Source: CAZVJU01 sp964627195 (GTDB lineage: Bacteria > Patescibacteriota > Microgenomatia > UBA8517). From it: a DNA stretch of 64,000 nucleotides. A program made the translations under genes and the position numbers. Position 1 is the stretch's first letter. Every line of letters starts with the position of its first letter. Shown here piece by piece: positions 27,121 to 34,387 of this stretch. Under the pieces are notes generated by a model, which was not told the DNA's origin, did not search any database, and saw only the letters and a program-made list of their open reading frames with translations. The stretch covers positions 4,685-68,684 of the forward strand of contig CAZVJU010000004.1 in the NCBI GenBank assembly GCA_964627195.1, given 5' to 3'.

Positions 27121-28271
27121 AAGTATTAATTGATGCGAGGATGTATGGTCTGGAACACTCTGGAATTGGAAGATATATTAGTAATTTAGTTCAGGAGTTT
27201 ATAAATTTAAAGATTGATGAACAGTTTATTATTCTTCTTAAAAAAAAGTACTTTGATGCACTAGAGTTTCCTAAAGATTGGGCGAAAGTGCTGGCAGATT
27301 TTAGACACTACACCCTTAATGAACAGTTACTGCTTCCGGGTATTATAAATAAAGAAAAACCGGATTTAGTCCATTTTCCCCACATTAACATTCCGATTTT
27401 CTATAGAGGTCCTTTCGTTGTTACAGTGCATGATATGACCATGCATTTTCAAGGTACGAATGCGACGACTCTTCCACTTTATAAGTATTTATTAAAAAGA
27501 CTTCCTTATAAGTTTATTTTCAGAAGCGCTGTAAAAAGGTCTTGTAAAATAATTACTCCCAGTAAGAGCATAAAGAAGGAAATAACGGATTATTTTATGA
27601 TCAATCCAAATAAAATAGCTGTAACTTATGAAGGGTTAACTAACAATTTTGTAGAAAGTGGTACTCATAAAGACGAGTCAGCAATTTTATCTAGCTATGG
27701 GTTAAAAAGTAGCAACTATTTCTTTTATGTAGGAAATTCATATCCTCACAAAAATTTAGATTTGGTTGTAAGAGCGATAAGTAGTTTAAACAAAGAAAGT
27801 AGTTCTAAAGTTATCTTTGCTATTGCCGGTTCAAGGGATATATTTGTTCGGAGACTTGAAGATTTAATAAGGAGGGAGCATGCTACTTTATTTATAAAAG
27901 TATTAGGTTATATTCCGGATGATGACCTTAGAGTTTTATATAAAAACTCAATAGCATTTGTATACCCATCTTTCTCCGAGGGTTTTGGTCTTCAGGGATT
28001 GGAAGCAATGGCTTCTGGCTCTTTAATTTTAGTTTCTGATATTCCTGTGTTTAGGGAAGTTTACGAGAATAACGCACTATTTTTTGACCCAAGAAGTATA
28101 AGCTCAGTAACTGAGATTATGAAAAGGGTCATGAAAGTAACACCAAATGAAAGATCCACAATTATCAGTAAGTCTATAAAATTTATTGCACGATATTCCT
28201 GGCAAAAAACGGCAATGGAAACCTTTGAAATTTATAAGAAAGTGATAAAACAAAGACAAAATGAGAATTAA
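27117..28271 (+). CDS. GT4 family glycosyltransferase
   Basis: A 384-residue GT-B enzyme. Visible are RMYGLEHSGIGRYISNLV near the N-terminus, HFPHINIPIFYRGPFVVTVHDMTMHF, ITPSKSIKKEI, FFYVGNSYPHKNLDLVVRAI, YPSFSEGFGLQGLEAMASGSLILVSDIPVFREV (EX7E donor site) and a C-terminal YSWQKTAMETFEIY. These fit the mannosyltransferase-like GT4 branch. The start overlaps the GT2 stop (ATGA), and the next gene overlaps its end by 11 bases. Confidence 0.87.
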   Translation: MKVLIDARMYGLEHSGIGRYISNLVQEFINLKIDEQFIILLKKKYFDALEFPKDWAKVLADFRHYTLNEQLLLPGIINKEKPDLVHFPHINIPIFYRGPFVVTVHDMTMHFQGTNATTLPLYKYLLKRLPYKFIFRSAVKRSCKIITPSKSIKKEITDYFMINPNKIAVTYEGLTNNFVESGTHKDESAILSSYGLKSSNYFFYVGNSYPHKNLDLVVRAISSLNKESSSKVIFAIAGSRDIFVRRLEDLIRREHATLFIKVLGYIPDDDLRVLYKNSIAFVYPSFSEGFGLQGLEAMASGSLILVSDIPVFREVYENNALFFDPRSISSVTEIMKRVMKVTPNERSTIISKSIKFIARYSWQKTAMETFEIYKKVIKQRQNEN

Positions 28272-29166
28272 CGATGTCTTGGAAGAATTAGAGAAACTAT
28301 TTAGGAAGTGGGAAGTGGAACCTGACTATTGGATCTTGGTTGCAGGATATGCTTATAGACTACTCGGATATGACATTAAAGTTCGGAGCGGCCACTTTAA
28401 TATTCTTGTGCCAAGAGAGAAAATTCCCTGGACAATAAAGGAAGGTATAGAAATTCATCCGCCCCGAGGTACACTTTACAGGAAAGATTTTAAAAAATTT
28501 GTTCAAAGTACCGGCTTTGATTTTGATATTAATCTTGCTACTTTGTTGGAGTTTAAGAAAAAAAGGAGTGATTATGTCATTTATAAATTACCCAATAACC
28601 GTAAAATCAAGGTACAAAAGCCGGTGGGTGCTTTACGGGAGCTGCGTAAACTCCTCAAATTAAGTACAAAAGAGGGGCTTGGTAGTGAAAGACTACAGAA
28701 AGATATTGTTTTTATTGAAAATATGATTCACATTTTAATTAAAAAGGGACAGGTTCAAGATGCAAATAAGTTTAAAAGTTTATTACAAGTCTATAAGAAG
28801 ATTCAAAAAAAAGTTGCAGACAAGAGGTCTTCGACAGAATCAAATGTTATACAAGGCATTGTTGCATCTTCCGGCAGGGGTGTAGGTTTGGTGAAGGTAG
28901 TTAATAAACCTAAAGATGTAGGCGGTGTTAAGAAAGGAAGCATTCTTATAACCCAAATGACATCTCCTACATTGACTGCTTTTCTTCCTAAGATTTCAGC
29001 AATTGTTACTGATTGGGGAGGAATGCTTTGTCACGCAGCAATCTTAGCTCGTGAGATGGGAGTTCCCTGCATTGTCGGAACTCAAAACGCAACAAAGGTA
29101 CTGAAAGATGGCGATTTAGTTGAGGTTGATGCAGATAATGGGGTTGTGAGAAAATTAGAAAGATGA
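28261..29166 (+). CDS. Fusion: degenerate nucleotidyltransferase-like domain plus PEP-utiliser phosphohistidine domain
   Basis: A 301-residue two-part protein. Residues about 200-301 are the swivelling phosphohistidine domain of PEP synthase/PPDK-type enzymes: ASSGRGVGLVKV, GSILITQMTSPTLTAFLPKISAIVTDWGG, then MLCHAAILAREMGVPCIVG with the phospho-accepting histidine. The ATP-grasp and PEP-binding barrel domains are absent. Residues about 1-130 resemble a nucleotidyltransferase of the AbiEii/MNT type (WILVAGYAYRLLGYDIKVRSGHFNILV), but the usual aspartate after the histidine is asparagine, so catalysis is doubtful. The gene is coupled to the Nudix gene by ATGA. Function is unknown; it may move a phosphate between partners. 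Confidence 0.65.
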   Translation: MRINDVLEELEKLFRKWEVEPDYWILVAGYAYRLLGYDIKVRSGHFNILVPREKIPWTIKEGIEIHPPRGTLYRKDFKKFVQSTGFDFDINLATLLEFKKKRSDYVIYKLPNNRKIKVQKPVGALRELRKLLKLSTKEGLGSERLQKDIVFIENMIHILIKKGQVQDANKFKSLLQVYKKIQKKVADKRSSTESNVIQGIVASSGRGVGLVKVVNKPKDVGGVKKGSILITQMTSPTLTAFLPKISAIVTDWGGMLCHAAILAREMGVPCIVGTQNATKVLKDGDLVEVDADNGVVRKLER

Positions 29167-29721
29167 GAAAAATTAAGAAATGGAAGCTTTTAAAGGAGGA
29201 AGACATTTCCCCAAGTCAATGGTTTCCTTTATTTAAACACAAAGTACAACTTCCGAATGGGAAAATTGTTGATGATTATTATTTATCAAAGCTTGGAGAT
29301 GTATCCATGATTGTTGCGGTGACGACAAACAAGGAAGTAGTGTTTGTTCGGCAATATAAACACGGAGCCGGAGAGATAGTTATTGAGCTTCCTGCAGGGA
29401 GAATTAGAAAAGGAAATATACCCGAGAGAGAGGCAATTATGGAACTCGAGGAGGAAACTGGTTTTGTCGCCGAGAAGCTTGAACCTTTGGGCTTTATGTT
29501 TGCAGAACCATCCAAAGATACTCAAAAAACTTACGGTTTTTTGGTTCGAAATGTTGAAGTAAAACGAAAGCAAAAGTTTGACATAACAGGACATCGAGGT
29601 ACTTCTGATACCTATTAAGGAAGTCGACAGAATGATAGTTAGTGGTGAGTTTGCGGCAACAGATGCCATTGCGATTTACAGACTTGCTCAGCTAAAAGCT
29701 CCAGACTTATTTCAGATATAA
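29163..29721 (+). pseudogene. Nudix hydrolase (ADP-ribose pyrophosphatase-like), frameshifted near its C-terminus
   Basis: The first 144 or so residues form a Nudix domain: ELPAGRIRKGNIPER followed by MELEEETGF matches GX5EX7REUXEEXGU, with the metal-binding EExG kept but E and R of the box replaced by N and M. The frame then stops at 29618 after an unrelated HRGTSDTY. In the +1 frame the sequence continues as IEVLLIPIKEVDRM ... DAIAIYRLAQLK to a stop at 29721, exactly the expected C-terminus. Restoring one base near 29590 would repair it. This may be a real frameshift or an assembly error. The start overlaps the previous stop (ATGA). Confidence 0.75.
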
Positions 29722-29761
29722 TACAAAAGTAACAGACGGATCTCTCGGTGTAGTCGTTTTT

Positions 29762-30406
29762 ATGAAAAATATTAAGCTTAAAAATACTTTTTTGATTTTG
29801 TTGGTTAGCGGGGCATCAATATGGGCTTATTATCTTTTCCTTAAGTCCAGTTATTTTGTGATATTTGATGCTTGGGTACAAGAGAATACACTGGCCTTTG
29901 TAATTTATCTTTTCAGCTATAAAGTAATCAGTATTCTTTGGCCTCCTTTAACCGGGGGTTTAGCAACTCTTGCCGCGATCCCTTTCCTTGGTTGGCTTGG
30001 AGCGTATCTGGTTGATTTTGTTGGCAGCATAACGGGAGGGATAATTGCCTATTTTTTGGGGAGAAAGTACAGTTACAAAATCCTTAGGTTTCTTTTTGAT
30101 GAAGGAGTTATCGAAAAAATTAAAAAGATTAAAGTTAAAAAAGGAAAGGAAATTGAAGCTGTTTTTGTTTATAGACTATTTTTTGGCTCGACCATACTCG
30201 AAGTAATATATTACGGTGCGGGACTTTTAAAAATTGGTTTTAAAAATTTCTTGATTGGGGCAGCAGTTTCTCATATGGTAGTTGGAATTCCTTCCTATTA
30301 CTTTGCCAAAAATATTATTGAAGGAAAAAATATTATTTTAATTATAGTCTCATTAGCTCTAGGCATACCCTTTTTTATTAAATTTAAGAAAAGGCATTTT
30401 GAGTGA
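29762..30406 (+). CDS. VTT/DedA-type membrane protein (TVP38/TMEM64 family)
   Basis: A 214-residue protein with about five hydrophobic segments. LAAIPFLGWLGAYLVDFVGSITGGIIAYFLGRKYS and YRLFFGSTILEVIYYGAGLLKIGFKNFLIG give the VTT signature (G-x-x-x-A-Y-x-x-G-R ... R-x-x-P/F ... YxAG). Members act in the cytoplasmic membrane and are linked to lipid or lipid-carrier scrambling. A TATAAT at 29717-29722, at the end of the Nudix frame, could supply its promoter. It converges on the ctpA-like gene with a gap of ten bases. Confidence 0.75.
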   Translation: MKNIKLKNTFLILLVSGASIWAYYLFLKSSYFVIFDAWVQENTLAFVIYLFSYKVISILWPPLTGGLATLAAIPFLGWLGAYLVDFVGSITGGIIAYFLGRKYSYKILRFLFDEGVIEKIKKIKVKKGKEIEAVFVYRLFFGSTILEVIYYGAGLLKIGFKNFLIGAAVSHMVVGIPSYYFAKNIIEGKNIILIIVSLALGIPFFIKFKKRHFE

Positions 30407-30416
30407 GGCGGTGGGA

Positions 30417-31319
30417 TTAGTAGTTCGAAATGAGTTCGAGAGATTTTTGGTATATGGGGTCGCTTTCTTCTGATTTCTCATCAGCAACAAAGAAATTAGG
30501 TTCTATTCCGCTTCCTCCAATATCCTTACCACTCGGAGTAAGCCACTTGGCGGTTGTGATGTGGATTGCAGAACCGTCTGTAAGCTCAAAAAAAGTTTGT
30601 TCAGTCGACTTACCTTTAGTTTTTTCACCTACGACTATAGCTTTATTATTTTCTGCTAATGCTGCTATTAGAACCTCAGCTGAACTCGCTGTATTTTGAT
30701 TGGTAAGTACGACTACTTTGATATTTTTTAATAACGCATCGCTCGTAGCTAATTGAGGTTCTTTTTTACCGTTTCTATCAAGTTTAATGTAAATAGTGCC
30801 TGAGTCTAAAAACTGGTCTGCTATGTAAACTTCGGATCCGGCAATTCCTCCTGTATTATCTCTCAAATCAATAATAAGATTCCGAGTTGAATTTTGAGTT
30901 ATCTGATTTATGACCTCGCTGAATTCTGCTTTTATTTTCACTCCAAACTGTGAAATTTTTGCATATACTGTTTTATCATCAATAGTTTTGTACTCAAGCG
31001 AAGGCATATTGGTTTTTTGAAAGAAATATTTTTCGTACTCATCTTTTGACATATAGTAGGAGTAAGGGTCATCTAAACTTTCGACTAATCCATTGACAGA
31101 TTTTTCGATTGCTTCACTTTTGTTAAAGTCACTGAAATACTCACTTTCAATTATGCTAACTACTCTTTTGTAATCAGAGAGGTCTTTCCCGAATTTATTT
31201 GAGAATCTTAAACCTACATATCCCATTTGCCATCCAAGGTAAGAAAATGTTAGAGCAATTGTTATTAGAAGGATAACGCAGGTAAATAATTCTTTTCCAA
31301 TGAGGCGTTTATTGATCAT
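30417..31319 (-). CDS. S41 family (CtpA-type) protease without a PDZ domain
   Basis: A 300-residue protein with an N-terminal membrane anchor (LFTCVILLITIALTFSYLGW). It then shows the S41 prologue SLDDPYSYYMSKDEYEKY (residues 81-98), and directly after that the protease core. The core keeps DLRDNTGG (151-158), NTASSAE with Ser212 at the nucleophile position, and GEKTKGKST with Lys237, spaced as in Tsp/CtpA (25 residues). Between prologue and core, where family members carry a PDZ domain of about 90 residues, only about 20 residues remain. It would act on cell-envelope proteins outside the membrane. A TATAAT box ends nine bases before the ATG. Confidence 0.85.
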   Translation of the reverse strand: MINKRLIGKELFTCVILLITIALTFSYLGWQMGYVGLRFSNKFGKDLSDYKRVVSIIESEYFSDFNKSEAIEKSVNGLVESLDDPYSYYMSKDEYEKYFFQKTNMPSLEYKTIDDKTVYAKISQFGVKIKAEFSEVINQITQNSTRNLIIDLRDNTGGIAGSEVYIADQFLDSGTIYIKLDRNGKKEPQLATSDALLKNIKVVVLTNQNTASSAEVLIAALAENNKAIVVGEKTKGKSTEQTFFELTDGSAIHITTAKWLTPSGKDIGGSGIEPNFFVADEKSEESDPIYQKSLELISNY

Positions 31320-31328
31320 CTTAATGCT

Positions 31329-31334
31329 ATTATA
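31329..31334 (-). promoter_or_regulatory. -10 box of the ctpA-like gene
   Basis: TATAAT on the minus strand ends nine bases before the ATG at 31319. The intergenic region is only 39 bases and is shared with the divergent GT4 gene, whose own candidate (TGCTATTAT, 31325-31333) overlaps it on the other strand. Confidence 0.45.
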
Positions 31335-31358
31335 TATTCAAATACAAATTATTTAATT

Positions 31359-32450
31359 ATGAAAACTGCGATTGTATATGATCGGGTAAATAAGTGGGGT
31401 GGAGCGGAGAGAGTACTTTTAACTCTTCATGACCTTTTTCCGGACGCACCCCTTTATACATCAGTTTACTCTTTTGAGAAAGCTCCTTGGGCAAAGGTAT
31501 TTCCAAAAGTAATTCCCAGTTTTTTAAATAAAATTAACTTCTTAAGAGATAAGCATGAATTTTTAGGGGCACTGATGCCCTTGGCTTTTGAAAGTTTTAA
31601 TTTTGATGATTATGACCTGGTCATTAGTGTAAGCTCCGAAGCAGCAAAAGGAGTAATTACAAAACCCCAGACAAAGCATATTTGTTATTGTTTAACTCCC
31701 ACCAGATATCTTTGGAGCCACCATGACGAATACTTTAAAGGCCTGGCCTTTAAAGTATTGACGAAACCCGTTGTTAACTATTTGAGAATGTGGGATAAGA
31801 TTGCAGCCCAGAGACCTGATGTAATGCTTTCGATATCGAAAGCAGTGCAGGAAAGGGTAACAAAATATTACGATAGAGATTCCCTAATTATTTATCCACC
31901 AGTAGATACCCGAAACTTTAAAGTTCAAGATTCAAAGATAAAGAAAGAAGATTATTTTCTATTTGTTTCAAGGCTTGTTCCCTATAAAAAAGCAGGTTTA
32001 GCGGTCGAAGCTTTCAATAACCTTGGACTACCACTAGTTATTATAGGAGCCGGGAGCGAAGAAAAGAAACTTCGATTTCTTGCCAAAAAGAATATTACTT
32101 TTCTGAAAAACTTGACAGATGCGGAGTTAGCTCACTACTATCAAAATGCACGCTCTCTCATTTTTCCGGGGGAAGAAGATTTCGGAATTGTAATGGTTGA
32201 GGCACAAGCAGCAGGAATTCCCGTAGTTGCCTACAAAAAAGGCGGAGCGCTAGACATAATTACTGAAGGTAAAACCGGGCTTTTTTTTGACGAGCAGTCA
32301 AGTGAAAGTTTAATACAAGCAGTTAGAAAATTAAATAAAGTTAAGTTTATTAGGGAGAATATAGTTGAAAGTACAGGAAAGTTTTCAAAGGAAAAATTTA
32401 AAAAAGAATTTAAAAAACTCGTAGAAGAAACTATGGGTGGTAAAATTTGA
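31359..32450 (+). CDS. GT4 family glycosyltransferase, WbaZ/mannosyltransferase-like
   Basis: A 363-residue GT-B enzyme. NKWGGAERVLLTLHDLFPDAPLYTSVY at the N-terminus, HICYCLTPTRYLWSHHDEYF, YDRDSLIIYPPVDT, FLFVSRLVPYKKAGLAVEAF, VIIGAG and the donor site FPGEEDFGIVMVEAQAAGIPVVAYKKGGALD are together typical of GDP-mannose-dependent WbaZ-type enzymes. manC follows 28 bases after its stop, which would supply GDP-mannose and supports mannose as the donor. It is transcribed divergently from the protease gene. Confidence 0.87.
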   Translation: MKTAIVYDRVNKWGGAERVLLTLHDLFPDAPLYTSVYSFEKAPWAKVFPKVIPSFLNKINFLRDKHEFLGALMPLAFESFNFDDYDLVISVSSEAAKGVITKPQTKHICYCLTPTRYLWSHHDEYFKGLAFKVLTKPVVNYLRMWDKIAAQRPDVMLSISKAVQERVTKYYDRDSLIIYPPVDTRNFKVQDSKIKKEDYFLFVSRLVPYKKAGLAVEAFNNLGLPLVIIGAGSEEKKLRFLAKKNITFLKNLTDAELAHYYQNARSLIFPGEEDFGIVMVEAQAAGIPVVAYKKGGALDIITEGKTGLFFDEQSSESLIQAVRKLNKVKFIRENIVESTGKFSKEKFKKEFKKLVEETMGGKI

Positions 32451-32478
32451 TAATTTCTGGTAAACTTTTTCACACAAC

Positions 32479-33618
32479 ATGATAGATGGACAATACAAAG
32501 GTCATTTATTCGCTGTAATTCTTAATGGTGGAGGTGGAACGAGGTTGTGGCCAAAGTCCAGAAATGATTTCCCCAAACAATTTATTAGACTTTTTAATGG
32601 TCAAACCTTAACTCAAATTACTTGCCACAGATTGAATAAGATACTTCCTTGGGAAAGAATATATTGTGTAACTGTTTCCGAGCCATATAAAAAGGAAATT
32701 CTAAAAGAAGTACCGAACTTTATTGAGAAAAATGTTATTGTGGAACCAGAACGCCGTGATACTGCTCCTGCGCACGGAATAGGAGCCGCTTTTGTTTTTA
32801 AGAAGGATCCCCAAGCGGTAATTATTAACGAGTCAGCGGATAGATTAGTAAATCCTGTTAATAAATATCTGAAAACATTATTAGCTGCAGCAAAAATTTC
32901 GTATGAAGATAGGATATTTGTTTCAATGGGGGTAAAGCCACGGTATCCTCATACAGGGTTGGGTCACATTAAAAGGGGAGATAAATATAAAGATATTAAT
33001 GGGATTAAATTGTATGAGGCCGATAAATTTGTGGAAAAACCCCCTCTTCCACAGGCTAAGCGGTTTACTTCGTCAGGAAAATATTACTGGAACGCAGGGC
33101 AATTTGTATGGAGGGCTGCAGATTATTTAGATACTTTGGAAAAATTTGAAAGTAAAGTGGGGAAGTCTTTGAGAAACATTATCGCTGCAATAGGTACAAA
33201 AGAAGAAAAAGAAGTAATTCTTGAAGAATACGAAAAGTTGCCCACAAAAACTGTGAATGGAAAACCTATGAGTGTAGATTTTGCAGTTATAGAAAGGGTG
33301 AAAAAGATGTTGGTTGTAGAAGGTAATTTCTTCTGGACAGATATTGGCGATTGGAAAGAGGTTTGGAATAATTTACCACAAGATGAAATGGGTAATGTAA
33401 TTATTGACGGAGAAACACCTGGGGGTAGAGTTATGAACATTGATACTTCTGACGCCTTGATTCATACAGATGGGAGACTAATAGCGGTTATTGATGTCGA
33501 TAACATTGTTATAGTCGATACAAAAGAAGTACTTTTAGTTTGCAGTAAGAGTAAGGCGCAAAACGTAAAAAAGATTGTCGAGCGTTTAAAAGAAGAAGGA
33601 AAGAAAGAACTTTTGTAA
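32479..33618 (+). CDS. manC: Mannose-1-phosphate guanylyltransferase
   Basis: A 379-residue nucleotidyltransferase that makes GDP-mannose from GTP and mannose-1-phosphate. NGGGGTRLWPKSRNDFPKQF near residue 15 is the pyrophosphorylase signature. VEPERRDTAPAHGIGAA, FVEKPPLPQAKRF and YYWNAGQFVW are the substrate-binding motifs of the GMP family, and FFWTDIGDWKEV closes the core. There is no C-terminal isomerase cupin domain, so it is the single-function form. An extended -10-like TGGTAAACT (32458-32466) ends 12 bases before the ATG. It is the only sugar-nucleotide enzyme in the glycan cluster. Confidence 0.9.
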   Translation: MIDGQYKGHLFAVILNGGGGTRLWPKSRNDFPKQFIRLFNGQTLTQITCHRLNKILPWERIYCVTVSEPYKKEILKEVPNFIEKNVIVEPERRDTAPAHGIGAAFVFKKDPQAVIINESADRLVNPVNKYLKTLLAAAKISYEDRIFVSMGVKPRYPHTGLGHIKRGDKYKDINGIKLYEADKFVEKPPLPQAKRFTSSGKYYWNAGQFVWRAADYLDTLEKFESKVGKSLRNIIAAIGTKEEKEVILEEYEKLPTKTVNGKPMSVDFAVIERVKKMLVVEGNFFWTDIGDWKEVWNNLPQDEMGNVIIDGETPGGRVMNIDTSDALIHTDGRLIAVIDVDNIVIVDTKEVLLVCSKSKAQNVKKIVERLKEEGKKELL

Positions 33619-33622
33619 AAAG

Positions 33623-33631
33623 TGTTATAAT
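33623..33631 (+). promoter_or_regulatory. Extended -10 promoter of the sugar-phosphate transferase gene
   Basis: TGTTATAAT with a perfect TATAAT (33626-33631) lies 13 bases before the ATG at 33645, giving a 5' leader of only about six bases. It overlaps nothing but the few bases after manC. Confidence 0.5.
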
Positions 33632-33644
33632 TTCCTGCCCGGTT

Positions 33645-34322
33645 ATGACTAGTAGGGAGAAAAAAACTGTTGTTTACGATACTACAAAAAGAACTTTAGA
33701 TATTCTTTTTTCTATAGTGCTTCTTATTTTTTTTGCTCCGGTAATGTTTATCACCGCAGTTCTTATTAAGTTAACTTCTCCAGGCCCTATTCTAGTTGAA
33801 AAAGAAAATAGGCATATGAAGAGGGTAGGAAAAAATGGCAAAATTTTCAGACTCTATAAATTCCGATCGATGATGGTTAAAGCTGACATATTAGAAAAAA
33901 CAGATCCAAGGTTCAGAAGCGTTTATATCGAAAAAAGAACAAGCGGAAATTATAAGTCCTTTAATGATATACGAGTTACTAAAATAGGAAAGATAATACG
34001 TAAGTTTTCAATCGATGAAATGCCTCAGCTTGTAAACGTGCTTGAAGGCGAAATGAGTTTGGTAGGTCCGAGGCCATACCTTCCTGATGAGTTAGAGGAA
34101 CAACAGCGCAAATATCCCGGAACCGAAAAATATGTCGACGAGGTTCACACTGTAAAGCCGGGAATAACAGGTTACTGGCAGGTTACAGGAAGAAGCGGAA
34201 TTAATTTTGATAAACGAATTGAAATGGATGCATATTACGCCAGAAAAAAGTCGCTTCTTTTCGATATACTAATTATACTTAAAACTCCATGGGCAATGAT
34301 TACCGGAAAGGGGGCAATTTAA
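33645..34322 (+). CDS. Polyprenyl-phosphate sugar-1-phosphate transferase (initiating enzyme)
   Basis: A 225-residue PglC/WcaJ-core type enzyme. One N-terminal hydrophobic segment (TLDILFSIVLLIFFAPVMFITAVLIKL) is followed by the catalytic domain: RLYKFRSMM, IRKFSIDEMPQLVNVLEGEMSLVGPRPYLPDE with the DE catalytic pair, and KPGITGYWQVTGRS. It moves a sugar-1-phosphate from a nucleotide sugar to undecaprenyl phosphate, the first step of lipid-linked glycan synthesis. The long N-terminal membrane domain of WcaJ is missing, so it is the minimal form. It is a good candidate to start the glycan built by this cluster. Confidence 0.9.
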   Translation: MTSREKKTVVYDTTKRTLDILFSIVLLIFFAPVMFITAVLIKLTSPGPILVEKENRHMKRVGKNGKIFRLYKFRSMMVKADILEKTDPRFRSVYIEKRTSGNYKSFNDIRVTKIGKIIRKFSIDEMPQLVNVLEGEMSLVGPRPYLPDELEEQQRKYPGTEKYVDEVHTVKPGITGYWQVTGRSGINFDKRIEMDAYYARKKSLLFDILIILKTPWAMITGKGAI

Positions 34323-34370
34323 CTTTTCAAAACCAGCTTCAAGTACGTCTCTGGTAGAAATTTATTATTT

Positions 34371-34379
34371 TGGTATTAT
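34371..34379 (+). promoter_or_regulatory. Extended -10 box of the DUF4012 gene
   Basis: TGGTATTAT ends eight bases before the ATG at 34388, so transcription would start at about the start codon. This also argues against using the in-frame TTG at 34370, which lies upstream of the box. Confidence 0.45.
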
Positions 34380-34387
34380 GTAAAGAT

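Noticed and set aside
34370..34387. TTG start six codons upstream for the DUF4012 protein
   Set aside because: It lies upstream of the predicted transcription start (TGGTATTAT box); ATG 34388 fits better.
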